This document shows, one piece after another, positions 1-8,550 of a stretch of 64,000 nucleotides of DNA. The first letter of the stretch is position 1. Each line of letters begins with the position of its first letter. The position numbers and the translations under genes are program-made. Below the pieces are notes generated by a model. The model searched no databases. It was not told the origin of the DNA and was given only the letters and a program-made list of their open reading frames with translations. This DNA comes from Nocardioides marinus. Lineage in GTDB: Bacteria; Pseudomonadota; Alphaproteobacteria; Rhodobacterales; Rhodobacteraceae. The DNA lies in NCBI GenBank assembly GCA_019801415.1, contig JAHVJD010000002.1, forward strand, positions 248,001 through 312,000, read 5' to 3'.

Positions 1-732
1 AACGGAACCGCTGTCGATAATACCCGCCTCCGGGTCGATCGCCTCGGCGAGGCCACCGGCCTCCTTGACGATGATGATCCCTGCGGCCAGGTCCCACGGG
101 TTCAGACGGCGTTCCCAGAACCCCTCGTAGCGGCCAGCCGCGACATAGGCCATGTCCAGCGCGGCAGAGCCCCAGCGGCGGATACCGGCACAGGCGGGTG
201 CCAGACGGGCAAGATCCTGCAGCGTCAGCGGCAGATCGGCGCGACCGCCAAAGGGGACGCCGGTCGCAAAGATGGACTCGATCATCCGGTGACGGCCGGA
301 CACCCGGATACGGGTGTCGTTCATCCAGGCACCTGCACCTTTTTCGGCAAAGAACATCTCGTCCTTGGCCGCGTCATAGATCACCCCGGCGACGATCTTG
401 CCCTTGTGCTCCAGCGCAATGGAAATCGCCCAATGCGGCAGGCCGTGCAGGAAGTTGGTGGTGCCATCCAGCGGATCAACAATCCAGCGGCGTGTCGGAT
501 CCTCGCCCTCGATCTCGCCGCCCTCTTCGGCAATCCAACCATAGGTCGGGCGCGCATTGGTCAGCTCGTCCTTCAGGATTTTCTCAGCCGCGATGTCGGC
601 TTTGGAGACAAAGTCGCCCGCGCCCTTCATCGAGACCTGCAGGTTTTCCACCTCGCGGAAGTCTTTCACCAGGGAACGGCCTGCCTTGCGGGCGGCCTTG
701 ATCATCACGTTGAGGTTTGCACTGCCAATCAT
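1..732 (-). CDS. suhB: Inositol monophosphatase family protein (3' end cut by window edge)
   Basis: Mg2+-dependent phosphatase of the inositol-1-phosphatase family, expected to hydrolyse myo-inositol monophosphate or a related sugar phosphate in the cytosol. The 244 visible codons hold the family metal site: Glu-Glu at residues 69-70, WIVDPLDGTTNF at 83-94 (Asp86, Asp89) and the NPWDLAAG motif at 211-218. The reading frame is open to base 1, so roughly the last 15-25 residues of a usual ~260-residue protein lie outside. The ATG at 730-732 gives the standard N-terminus and has a weak AGGA upstream. SuhB proteins can also act in rRNA antitermination; nothing here decides that. The symbol follows the closest family, not proof of orthology. 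Confidence 0.9.
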   Translation of the reverse strand, partial: MIGSANLNVMIKAARKAGRSLVKDFREVENLQVSMKGAGDFVSKADIAAEKILKDELTNARPTYGWIAEEGGEIEGEDPTRRWIVDPLDGTTNFLHGLPHWAISIALEHKGKIVAGVIYDAAKDEMFFAEKGAGAWMNDTRIRVSGRHRMIESIFATGVPFGGRADLPLTLQDLARLAPACAGIRRWGSAALDMAYVAAGRYEGFWERRLNPWDLAAGIIIVKEAGGLAEAIDPEAGIIDSGSV

Positions 733-925
733 GTCGGTTCGGTCCTGTCAGGTCGGTCGGGGAGATGCCGGGTCAATGCGTGCCTATACGCGGCCTGCCC
801 CCGCTTGCCAAGGGGCTTTCCGGTCTTCGCCCGATCCGCAGCACGGCCGTCAAGATGAGGCGAAGCGGTTGAAATCAACCGCGAGCGCTCCCAATGTCCA
901 ATCGGTAAAACAAAGGAAGACGCCA

Positions 926-1945
926 ATGTCCGAACAGATGCAACGCATTGTGCTGGCCAGCCGCCCCGAAGGCCAGGCCAGCGAACAGAATTTTCGCCTG
1001 GAAGACGCTCCCCTCCCCCAGCCTGGTGATGGCGAAGTGCTTGTCAAAGTTCACTATATGTCGCTGGACCCCTACATGCGGGGCCGGATGAATGCAGGCA
1101 AATCCTATGCGCCCCCCGTCGAAATCGGCGAGACCATGACCGCCGCCGGCGTTGGCGAAGTGGTCGCCTCTGGCAGTGACGATCTGCAACCTGGTGACTT
1201 TGTGCTGGGCATGTTTGGCTGGGCCAGCCACGGGCTCGCCCCGGCTTCCGAGGTGCGCAAACTGGACCCGCAAAAGGCGCCCATCACCACCGCGCTTGGC
1301 GTTCTTGGCATGCCGGGTTTTACCGCATGGCATGGCTTGCACGCCTATGGCCGCCCGCAAAAAGGCGAAACGCTGGTGGTCGCCGCCGCCACAGGGCCGG
1401 TCGGCTCGATGGTGGGGCAACTCGCCAAACAGGCTGGGCTGCGGGTGGTCGGTGTCGCGGGCGGCGCCGAGAAATGCAAGCTGGCGGTGGACACATTCGG
1501 CTTTGACGCCTGCCTCGATCACCGCGCTTACGCCGACGCCCCTGCCCTTGCCGAAGCCCTCGCAGCGGAATGCCCCGATGGCATCGACATCTATTATGAG
1601 AACGTCGGCGGCAAGGTGCTGGAGGCGGTACTGCCCAACATGAACAACTTCGGGCGTATTCCGGTCTGTGGCATGATCGCCTGGTACAACAGCGCCGAAA
1701 CCGGCCTGACCGCCCCCGCGATCTGGCGGGACATCCTGACCAAGTTCCTGTCGGTGAATGGCTTCATCATCTTCAACCACTACGACCGCTATCCCGAGTT
1801 CCTCTCCGAAGTCGCCCCCTTGGTGGCCGCGGGCGAGATCAAATACCTCGAGGACGTGGCCGAAGGGCTCGCGAACGCCCCCAAGGCCTTCCTGTCGATG
1901 ATGCAGGGCGGCAATACCGGCAAGCAGATCGTCAAGCTGGTCTAA
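926..1945 (+). CDS. NADP-dependent oxidoreductase, CurA/leukotriene-B4-dehydrogenase type
   Basis: Zinc-free medium-chain dehydrogenase/reductase that would reduce the C=C bond of alpha,beta-unsaturated carbonyls with NADPH. The 339-residue protein has the GroES-like N-terminal half (with MSLDPYMRGRM at 45-55) and a Rossmann half starting with the cofactor loop AAATGPVGS at 153-161; YYENVGG is the typical PTGR/CurA signature further on. Zinc-binding Cys/His pairs of alcohol dehydrogenases are absent. The frame is open far upstream, but the ATG at 926 follows an AAGGAAGA ribosome site and gives the family's normal length. It stands alone, convergent with the LysR gene beyond. Its in vivo substrate cannot be told from sequence. 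Confidence 0.9.
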   Translation: MSEQMQRIVLASRPEGQASEQNFRLEDAPLPQPGDGEVLVKVHYMSLDPYMRGRMNAGKSYAPPVEIGETMTAAGVGEVVASGSDDLQPGDFVLGMFGWASHGLAPASEVRKLDPQKAPITTALGVLGMPGFTAWHGLHAYGRPQKGETLVVAAATGPVGSMVGQLAKQAGLRVVGVAGGAEKCKLAVDTFGFDACLDHRAYADAPALAEALAAECPDGIDIYYENVGGKVLEAVLPNMNNFGRIPVCGMIAWYNSAETGLTAPAIWRDILTKFLSVNGFIIFNHYDRYPEFLSEVAPLVAAGEIKYLEDVAEGLANAPKAFLSMMQGGNTGKQIVKLV

Positions 1946-1991
1946 GCCGACCAGCGTTTCTGGCCCGCTACGTTGGCCGGATTATGCAACC

Positions 1992-2042
1992 GCGCGGAGC
2001 GGGCACAGGCGCCCAATGGGGGCCAGGCCGCTCCGCGCTTCT
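1992..2042. terminator. Bidirectional hairpin between convergent genes
   Basis: Perfect 11-bp inverted repeat, GCGCGGAGCGG at 1992-2002 and its complement at 2028-2038, with a C/G-rich loop and a TTCTTT tract on the right. It sits between the oxidoreductase and the convergent LysR regulator gene, the expected place for a shared terminator. The loop of 25 bases is long, so the call is moderate. Confidence 0.5.
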
Positions 2043-2056
2043 TTCAAGCGCAGCCC

Positions 2057-2962
2057 TTACTGCTGCTGCAGCTTGCGGGCTTCGACCTTCGCCAGACGGA
2101 TCAGCTCCTGCATGAACGGCTTGTCCCGGTCTTCGCTACGGATCGCCGCATAGAGCCGCCGGGTGATGCCCTCCTTCGTCAGCGGGCGCGTCACGTAATC
2201 GGAAGAGTATTTCACCTCGCGCACGACCCAGTCGGGCAGCACCGACACGCCACGGTTCGAGGCCACCAGCAAGAGAATCACCGCCGTCAATTCCACCTGC
2301 CGGATCGATGCAGGTTCGACCCCTGCCGGGGTCAGCAGCTGGCTGAATACGTCGAGCCGAGATTTCTCCACCGGATAGGTGATCAAGGCTTCGCCGCGAA
2401 AATCCTCCGCCTCCACGTAAGCCTTCGCAGCCAGCGGATGCTGCGCCGAGGCAACGAAGACGGGCTTGTAATCGAACAATTCGATGAACTCGACGCCCGC
2501 GATATCTTCGGGATCGGAGGAGACAACCAGGTCCACCTCCTCCTTCTGCAGGGCGGGCAGCGCATCAAAGGCCAGCCCGGGACGGATATCCACATCGACA
2601 TCGCCCCAATTTTTGCGAAAGCCCTCCAGCACCGGGAACAACCATTCAAAGCAGGCGTGACACTCGATGGCGATGTGCATCCGGCCGGTATGCCCATCGC
2701 GCAACGAAGAAAATTCCGCTTGTGCCGCCTCGACTTGCGGCAAAACCTGCTCCGCCAGCCGCAGCAACCTCTGCCCCGCAGGCGACAGCTTCATCGGCTT
2801 GGAACGGCGAATGAAAAGCTCGACCCCGGCCTGCTCTTCCAGCCCTTTGACCTGGTGGCTCAGGGCACTTTGGGTGATATTCAGCTGATCGGCAGCCCGG
2901 GCCAGCCCGCCGGCCTCATGAATGGCCTTGATGGTGCGCAGGTGACGGAATTCGATGTGCAT
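2057..2962 (-). CDS. metR: LysR-family regulator, MetR-like
   Basis: LysR-type transcription regulator of 301 residues, most likely the homocysteine-responsive activator of methionine genes. The N-terminal winged helix-turn-helix covers residues 1-60 (GLARAADQLNITQSALSHQV region), followed by a LysR substrate-binding domain. The opening MHIEFRHL and the phrase RSKPMKLSPAGQRLL are of MetR type, and it is transcribed away from metF, the classic MetR arrangement. The open frame extends upstream to 3370 over metF, but the ATG at 2960-2962 gives the canonical start. The 98-bp divergent spacer holds a dyad listed separately. Regulation of metF is inferred from position. Confidence 0.88.
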   Translation of the reverse strand: MHIEFRHLRTIKAIHEAGGLARAADQLNITQSALSHQVKGLEEQAGVELFIRRSKPMKLSPAGQRLLRLAEQVLPQVEAAQAEFSSLRDGHTGRMHIAIECHACFEWLFPVLEGFRKNWGDVDVDIRPGLAFDALPALQKEEVDLVVSSDPEDIAGVEFIELFDYKPVFVASAQHPLAAKAYVEAEDFRGEALITYPVEKSRLDVFSQLLTPAGVEPASIRQVELTAVILLLVASNRGVSVLPDWVVREVKYSSDYVTRPLTKEGITRRLYAAIRSEDRDKPFMQELIRLAKVEARKLQQQ

Positions 2963-2987
2963 CCTGTAATGTCGCTCATGTTGTTCT

Positions 2988-3009
2988 TGAGAATTATGAA
3001 ATTGTCTCA
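2988..3009. promoter_or_regulatory. Candidate MetR/LysR operator between metR and metF
   Basis: Inverted repeat TGAGA-N12-TCTCA in the 98-bp gap between the divergent metR and metF starts. Overlapping it is TGAA-N5-CTCA, one base from the TGAA-N5-TTCA consensus known for enterobacterial MetR. LysR proteins usually bind such dyads in divergent promoters. Binding is inferred. Confidence 0.45.
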
Positions 3010-3060
3010 CAATGCTGCGCATGCAACAAGGGTCGAAATCAAACAAGCGAGTGACCTGAG

Positions 3061-3930
3061 ATGACGACGCCCAAGATTTCCTTTGAATTCTTCCCGCCGA
3101 AAAATCTCGAAGCCTCCTTCCGGCTTTGGGATACCGTTCAGGTGCTTGCTCCGATGGGGCCGCGCTTCGTGTCGGTGACCTATGGCGCCGGCGGCACCAC
3201 CCGCACGCTGACCCGCGACGCGGTGGCGACCCTGCACAACTCCTCGGGCCTGAACGTCGCCGCGCATCTGACCTGCGTGAACGCCTCCAAGGCCGAAACC
3301 CTCGAAATCGCCGATCAGTTCGCCGAAGCCGGGGTGAAGGAAATCGTCGCCCTGCGCGGCGATCCGCCAAAGGGGGAAGGCAAGTTCACCCCGCACCCCG
3401 AGGGTTTTGAGCATTCTGTGGAGCTGATCGAAGCACTGACAGCACGCGGCACGTTCAACATCAAGGTCGGCGCCTATCCAGACCGGCATCCCGACGCAGC
3501 CGACCAGAACGCCGACGTGGAATGGCTGAAGCGCAAGCTGGACGCCGGTGCCGACGAGGCGCTGACCCAGTTCTTCTTCGAGGCGGACACCTTCTTCCGC
3601 TTCCGCGACGCCTGCGAGAAAGCCGGGATCGATGGCAGCAAGCTGACACCGGGCATCCTGCCGATCGAAAACTGGAAAGGCGCCCGCAACTTTGCCCGCC
3701 GCTGCGGCACCGTGGTCCCGCACTGGGTCGAAGAGGCCTTCGAGAAGGCGGTTCGCGATGACCGCGAAGAGCTGCTGGCCACCGCCTTGTGCACGGAACT
3801 CTGCTCCGACCTGCTGGAAGGCGGTGTGACGAACCTGCATTTCTACACCCTCAACCGTCCTGAGCTGACCCGCGATGTCTGCTTTGCACTGGGCGTTACG
3901 CCCAAGGTGGCGCTGGAGAACGTAGCGTAA
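3061..3930 (+). CDS. metF: Methylenetetrahydrofolate reductase
   Basis: FAD-dependent TIM-barrel enzyme that reduces 5,10-methylene-THF to 5-methyl-THF, the methyl donor for methionine synthesis. At 289 residues it is the usual bacterial length. The N-terminal KISFEFFPPK contains the catalytic Glu (Glu9, equivalent to Glu28 of E. coli MetF), followed by VSVTYGAGG and the DPPKG loop of the folate/FAD site. It is divergent from metR, matching control by that regulator. A 14-bp piece of its 3' end is repeated just after the stop codon (see findings). Confidence 0.97.
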   Translation: MTTPKISFEFFPPKNLEASFRLWDTVQVLAPMGPRFVSVTYGAGGTTRTLTRDAVATLHNSSGLNVAAHLTCVNASKAETLEIADQFAEAGVKEIVALRGDPPKGEGKFTPHPEGFEHSVELIEALTARGTFNIKVGAYPDRHPDAADQNADVEWLKRKLDAGADEALTQFFFEADTFFRFRDACEKAGIDGSKLTPGILPIENWKGARNFARRCGTVVPHWVEEAFEKAVRDDREELLATALCTELCSDLLEGGVTNLHFYTLNRPELTRDVCFALGVTPKVALENVA

Positions 3931-3992
3931 GCATTGCACTGGGCGTTGCGCGGTTCCTAATGAACAAAAGCTTTCATCAGGGACCGCGCGCC

Positions 3993-4472
3993 ATGTTCTA
4001 TGCCGAAACACCCTCGGATCTCTTGACGATCGACCAGACCGCCCGGATGTCCGGGCTCGATTTCATGCAGGGTATTCTGGATGGGCGTCTGCCCGGCCCG
4101 CCGATTGCGCGCACGCTCGGCTACCACCTCCATGCGGTCAGCGAAGGCGAGGTCGTGTTCCGCGGCACCCCGGAATTCCATGTCACGAACCCGATGGGCA
4201 CCGTGCACGGCGGCTGGTACGGCACCCTTCTGGACAGCGCGATGGCCTGCGCGGTGATGACCCGGGTGCCGCAAGGCTCGGTCTACACCACGCTGGAGTA
4301 CAAGATTAACATCCTACGCCCTATTGCGCTCGGCACCATGATTGACTGCACCGGCACCGTGGACCACGCCGGGCGATCCACCGGAGTCGCCCATGGCGAC
4401 ATTCGCGGCGTGGACGATGGACGGCTTTACGCCACCGGATCTACCACCTGCATCATCATGAAGGTGGCCTAG
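3993..4472 (+). CDS. PaaI-family hotdog-fold thioesterase
   Basis: Probable acyl-CoA thioesterase of the PaaI/hotdog family, 159 residues from this start. The active-site stretch NPMGTVHGGWYGTLLDS at about 66-82 has the N-P-x-G-x-x-HGG pattern and the acidic residue on the following helix; the C-terminal strands are typical. An in-frame ATG at 3960 would add 11 residues, but has no ribosome site, whereas the ATG at 3993 is preceded by AGGGA nine bases upstream. It follows metF by about 60 bases on the same strand and could be cotranscribed. The natural thioester is unknown. Confidence 0.85.
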   Translation: MFYAETPSDLLTIDQTARMSGLDFMQGILDGRLPGPPIARTLGYHLHAVSEGEVVFRGTPEFHVTNPMGTVHGGWYGTLLDSAMACAVMTRVPQGSVYTTLEYKINILRPIALGTMIDCTGTVDHAGRSTGVAHGDIRGVDDGRLYATGSTTCIIMKVA

Positions 4473-4559
4473 GGTCGGCCGCAGTCCCCGGCCAGCCTTG
4501 TCTTTGCAAATCCGTGGCTTATCTTCCAATCGTCACCCAGTCGCACCACGGAAGGGGCA

Positions 4560-5066
4560 ATGATGCCGCCAAATACCCTCGCGCGGGCCACGACATCGCG
4601 CATCCAGGTTCTGGCTCCCAAGGCTGAGCTCGATTTCTTCGATACCCGCTCCATTGATCTGCCCCGCCCGGTCACACCGTTGGAGGCCTGGCGGCTGATG
4701 CATGCACGCCCTCTGCCCGGGCTGCGAATGGCCTTCTGGCTGCGTGATGCGATCTCGGCCTGTTTTGGCGTCCGCCGGATCGGCCCAATTTCCGGTGCGA
4801 CGCCCCGGCAGCTCAGCCCCGGAGACAAGCTGGACTTCTTTCTGGTCGAGGCGATCTCCGACCGGATCCTGACCCTGACCGTGCGGGACCGGCATCTGGA
4901 CGTGATGACCTGCCTCAGTTCGCACAACGGCGGGCTGACGGTGACCTCGTCGGTGAAGACACACAACCTGTTCGGACGTGCCTACATGGTGCCGGTGCGC
5001 CCAGCGCACAAGCTGATCGTCAAGCTTGGCCTGAAACGCTTGCGACAGGCGCTGGAGCAGGAATAA
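4560..5066 (+). CDS. DUF2867 family protein
   Basis: Protein of 168 residues matching the DUF2867 family (recognisable by a WRLMHARPLPGLRMAFWLRD block, GDKLDFF and a C-terminal HNLFGRAYMVPVRPAHKLIV segment). In other proteins this domain is often fused to an NAD-dependent epimerase domain; here it stands alone and complete. A hydrophobic face at the C-terminus suggests lipid or membrane contact, as in START-like folds, but no function is established. The start ATG-ATG at 4560 follows GGAAGGGGC. Confidence 0.75.
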   Translation: MMPPNTLARATTSRIQVLAPKAELDFFDTRSIDLPRPVTPLEAWRLMHARPLPGLRMAFWLRDAISACFGVRRIGPISGATPRQLSPGDKLDFFLVEAISDRILTLTVRDRHLDVMTCLSSHNGGLTVTSSVKTHNLFGRAYMVPVRPAHKLIVKLGLKRLRQALEQE

Positions 5067-5067
5067 C

Positions 5068-5089
5068 CGCTGCCCGCGCGGCGGCAGCG
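5068..5089. terminator. Small hairpin between convergent DUF2867 and DUF2235 genes
   Basis: Inverted repeat CGCTGCC / GGCAGCG in the 69-bp space between two convergent stop codons. There is no T-run on either side, so termination is only suggested by position. Confidence 0.3.
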
Positions 5090-5135
5090 AATTGACCGCG
5101 CGCCAGCGCGTTCCAGCGATAGCGAAGCCTTGGGG

Positions 5136-6215
5136 TCAGGTGCGGGAGAACATGGCCCGCCAGCCGCTGGCCGGGATCGGGGCATCCTTGCGCGCGGCTT
5201 CTACACTGCTGTGCAGGCGTTCGCTGGGATCCAGCCCGACCCGGCGGCGGCTGCGCAGCAGGAAGATCTTGCCCCAGCCGCGCCAGGTGCCGACCGAAGG
5301 GGCCTTGGGATCCACCGGAAAGCGCATCCGCCAATCCAGCGGCAACGGCAAGCCGCGCTCCTCGGCCTTTTCCAGCATCCAAACGAGCGAAATATTGGCG
5401 AGCGGCCGAGCTGCCTCGAACCCGCCCAGTTGGCCGCCGACATCGCCATGGGCGCCGCGAAACCAGACCTGCTCCACATGACCCTCCCAATCCGCGGGGC
5501 TGTCCCACATCACCGGGTGGAACACATCGCGCGTCTCGTCCAGCGCCAGCGCGTGATAGCCGCTTTTGACGTGGTGACCCAATTCGTGGTTGTGGAAATT
5601 GTGCTGCTTTTCCGCCCAGCGCCACAGCAGCGGCAAGCGCAGCCCCAGCGCCTTGACTGTGTCCCAGACCCCGACCATCTCGATCTCGACGGTCTCGTGG
5701 CAATAGGCACGGCTGAAAGCGGCGCCGGTCTTGCTGCGCCCGTTCAGCCGGTAGTGCCGATAGGCGGTGCGAATGTTGCGCACCGTGGCATGTTCCGCCT
5801 TGAGGAGACCGATCCGGTCGATCACCCCGGCGAGCGAGCGCACTGCATAAGCGCCGCGGGAGTAGCCAAACAGGTAGATCTGATCACCGGGATGATAGCG
5901 CGATGCGAGGTAGCCATAGGCACGACGGATCTGCCGGTTGATCCCGCGCCCCAACATCACGTCCGGGGCGCTGCCCCAGCCGGTCCATTGCACGCCGGAT
6001 TCATAGTAAACCGACACGGGTCCCGACATTTCGCGACACAGGCGGTAAAGCTTGCCTGCGTGGGTTTCCCGCCCCTCGTCCAGCGTCGACATGGTGCCAT
6101 CGAGAATGATCACATGAGCCTGCGGCCCGCGCAGCCTTGTTTCGCCCGAATGTTCCGAGCGGAGCGGCCGTCCAAGCCACTCGAGAAACCTGTTACTCAG
6201 CTGCTTTAGAAACAT
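5136..6215 (-). CDS. DUF2235 (Tle1-like alpha/beta hydrolase) domain protein
   Basis: 359-residue protein with the DUF2235 fold, related to Tle1-type phospholipases. Visible landmarks are VIILDGTMST at 35-44 and the nucleophile elbow LFGYSRGAYAVRSLAG at 115-130 (Ser119), with a later WDTVKALG segment and the WFRGAHGDVGG block supplying the usual Asp/His region. No signal peptide or transmembrane helix is seen, and no type VI secretion gene lies nearby, so a housekeeping lipase or esterase is as likely as a toxin. Its ATG overlaps the last 23 bases of the upstream CoxL-like gene on the same strand, implying cotranscription. Confidence 0.8.
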   Translation of the reverse strand: MFLKQLSNRFLEWLGRPLRSEHSGETRLRGPQAHVIILDGTMSTLDEGRETHAGKLYRLCREMSGPVSVYYESGVQWTGWGSAPDVMLGRGINRQIRRAYGYLASRYHPGDQIYLFGYSRGAYAVRSLAGVIDRIGLLKAEHATVRNIRTAYRHYRLNGRSKTGAAFSRAYCHETVEIEMVGVWDTVKALGLRLPLLWRWAEKQHNFHNHELGHHVKSGYHALALDETRDVFHPVMWDSPADWEGHVEQVWFRGAHGDVGGQLGGFEAARPLANISLVWMLEKAEERGLPLPLDWRMRFPVDPKAPSVGTWRGWGKIFLLRSRRRVGLDPSERLHSSVEAARKDAPIPASGWRAMFSRT

Positions 6216-8490
6216 CCCTCAGCACTTTCCACACTCTCTGCGGGGTGAACGGCATATCCATCTGCCGCACCCCTTTGTCCCAGACCGCGTCCTGCATCGC
6301 ATTGGCCACTGCCGCCAGCGCGCCGACGGTGCCAGCCTCGCCGCACCCCTTCATCCCCATCGGGTTCTGGGTCGAGGGCACTGGCTGGGACGTAAATCCG
6401 ATCGTCGGGACGGTGTCGGCCCGCGGCATGGCGTAATCCATGAACGTCGCGGTCAGGAGCTGACCGTCCTCGTCATAGACGACCCGCTCCATCATCGCCT
6501 GTCCCAGTCCCTGCGCCACCCCGCCATGCACCTGGCCCTCGGCCAGCATCGGGTTGATCAGATTTCCGAAATCGTCGACTACAGTGTAGCGCTCCACCAC
6601 CGATTGCCCAGTCTCTGGATCGATCACGACCTCTGCAATATGGGCCCCGTTCGGAAACGAGCGTCCCGGCAGCTTGGCCCGCGCCGCGTGACGCAGCAGA
6701 TCGAGCCGCCCTTGCGCGCGGGCCATCTCGGCGGCGTCCAGCATGCTGGGCGTCAGGTTCGACCCCGGCGCCCGGAAGCTTTCGCCGTCAAAAGAAATCG
6801 CATCTTCCTCGACCCCCATCTGCTCTGCGAGGAAGGGGGTGAAGGCCGCCACCATGGTTTCAACCGTGGCCAACGTGGCATTGGCTTGCGTGGTGACCGA
6901 GCGCGAGCCGCCGGTGCCGCCGCCCTGGGCGATACGGTCGCTGTCGCCTTGAATGACCTGGATGTTTTCTGCCGGAATGCCGCTCTGGTCGGCCAGAAAC
7001 TGTGCATAGACGGTCTCATGCCCCTGCCCGTTGCTCTGCGTGCCGACATAGATATTCACACGGCCATCCTCCAGGAATTCCACTTCTGCGCCTTCCGAAG
7101 GATCACCCAAAATACTTTCGATATAGTAACACAGGCCAACGCCCCGGTACTTGCCGCGTTTACCATCTGCGGCGCGCCGGGCCTCGAATCCTGCCAGATC
7201 AGCCTCTTCGCAAGCGCGGTTCAGCACCAGATCGAAGTCACCCACGTCGTAAGTCTCCCCGGTCACGGTGCCATAGGGAAACGCCGCAGGCTTGATAAAG
7301 TTCCGCCGCCGCAGCTCCAGCGGATCAACCCCCAGCTCTCGCGCAGCCCGGTCCATGGCGCGCTCCAGCACATAGATTGCCTCTGGTCTTCCGGCACCGC
7401 GGTAGGCGTCAACTTGGGTGGTGTTGGTATAGATCCCCTCGACCTGCAGCCAGGCGGTCTGGATATCATAGACCCCGGCCAGCACCCGGCTGAACAGCTG
7501 CGTCTGAATTGGCTGTCCGAAATGCGAGTTATAAGCGCCAAGGTTGCAACGCGTCGTTACCCGATAGGCAGTTATCTTCAGATCTTCGTCAAAGGCCAGT
7601 TCCGCCAGCGAGGTCAGATCCCGCCCGCCATTGTCACTGAGCATCGACTCGGTACGGTCCGCGACCCAGAACACCGGCCGCTCCAGCACCCGGGCCGCAT
7701 GGGCCACGGCAAAATACTCCGGGTAAGGCATCGCCTTCATGCCAAAGCCGCCACCGACATCCGGGGTCGTCACCTTCACCGCGTCTTCGTCCAGCCCCAG
7801 CTTCTGCGCCATCTGGGTCTTCATCGCCCAGACGCCCTGCCCACCATAGCAGAAGTGCAAACGTCCATCCTGCCACTCGGCAAAGCAGCCGCGCGGCTCC
7901 ATCGCGTTGACGATGATACGATTGTCCTCGACCTGCAGGGAAACCCGGTGGGCGGCCTCGTCAAAGGCTTTGCGGGTTGCGGCCTCGTCTCCCATCCCCC
8001 AGTCGAAGGCACGGTTGTCCGGCGCCTCGGCGTGCAGCGGCTCTCCCCCGGGTGCCAGATCGAGCTTGGCTGGCAGATCATCGATCTCCACCTCGATCAA
8101 CTCGCCGGCATCGCGGGCCTGATCCAGGGTCTCGGCGACGACAACGGCCACCGGCTCGCCGACGTAGCGGACCCGGTCGCGGGCCAGCATCGGCCGTTCG
8201 GGTGCCGCCGCCTCGCTGCCGTCGCGGTTTTTCACGGTGGTTCCGTCCAGCCGCACGTCCAGCCCCGCGGCTTCGAGATCCGCAAGTGTCAGCACAGCGT
8301 GGACGCCGTCGCAGCCGCGGGCCTCGGACACATCCAGCGCAGTGATCGTGCCATGCGCCACCGGGCTGCGCAGCACCCAGGCCCGTAATGCGCCAGCCGG
8401 GGCGACATCTTCGATGTAGCGGCCCTGACCGGTCAGGAACCTCACATCCTCGACGCGCTTTACCGGCTGGCTTTTTCCGAATTTGTCCAT
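6193..8490 (-). CDS. Form-II CoxL-like molybdenum hydroxylase large subunit
   Basis: Molybdopterin-cytosine-dinucleotide-binding large subunit of the xanthine dehydrogenase/aerobic CO dehydrogenase superfamily, 765 residues. It has the GGGFGMK loop at 246-252, AYRGAGR at 362-368 and the catalytic-type Glu718 in GCGEAG. The active-site loop is the form-II AYRGAGR, not the AYXCSFR of true CO dehydrogenase, so the substrate is probably an aldehyde, N-heterocycle or other compound rather than CO. The iron-sulfur (CoxS) and FAD (CoxM) partners are not adjacent. The ATG at 8488-8490 begins MDKFGKSQPVKR, a normal N-terminus. Confidence 0.9.
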   Translation of the reverse strand: MDKFGKSQPVKRVEDVRFLTGQGRYIEDVAPAGALRAWVLRSPVAHGTITALDVSEARGCDGVHAVLTLADLEAAGLDVRLDGTTVKNRDGSEAAAPERPMLARDRVRYVGEPVAVVVAETLDQARDAGELIEVEIDDLPAKLDLAPGGEPLHAEAPDNRAFDWGMGDEAATRKAFDEAAHRVSLQVEDNRIIVNAMEPRGCFAEWQDGRLHFCYGGQGVWAMKTQMAQKLGLDEDAVKVTTPDVGGGFGMKAMPYPEYFAVAHAARVLERPVFWVADRTESMLSDNGGRDLTSLAELAFDEDLKITAYRVTTRCNLGAYNSHFGQPIQTQLFSRVLAGVYDIQTAWLQVEGIYTNTTQVDAYRGAGRPEAIYVLERAMDRAARELGVDPLELRRRNFIKPAAFPYGTVTGETYDVGDFDLVLNRACEEADLAGFEARRAADGKRGKYRGVGLCYYIESILGDPSEGAEVEFLEDGRVNIYVGTQSNGQGHETVYAQFLADQSGIPAENIQVIQGDSDRIAQGGGTGGSRSVTTQANATLATVETMVAAFTPFLAEQMGVEEDAISFDGESFRAPGSNLTPSMLDAAEMARAQGRLDLLRHAARAKLPGRSFPNGAHIAEVVIDPETGQSVVERYTVVDDFGNLINPMLAEGQVHGGVAQGLGQAMMERVVYDEDGQLLTATFMDYAMPRADTVPTIGFTSQPVPSTQNPMGMKGCGEAGTVGALAAVANAMQDAVWDKGVRQMDMPFTPQRVWKVLRDVSKAAE

Positions 8491-8550
8491 GCTTGCCCCC
8501 TTGTCCGCACGAGCTGGCCGCGCTGCTGATTGTCAGGGGGGAGACTACCG

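Noticed and set aside
6526-8388. Long open frame (620 codons) opposite the CoxL-like gene
   Set aside because: It is a shadow of the G+C-rich CoxL frame; the antisense frame has a low-complexity, basic composition and no family resemblance.
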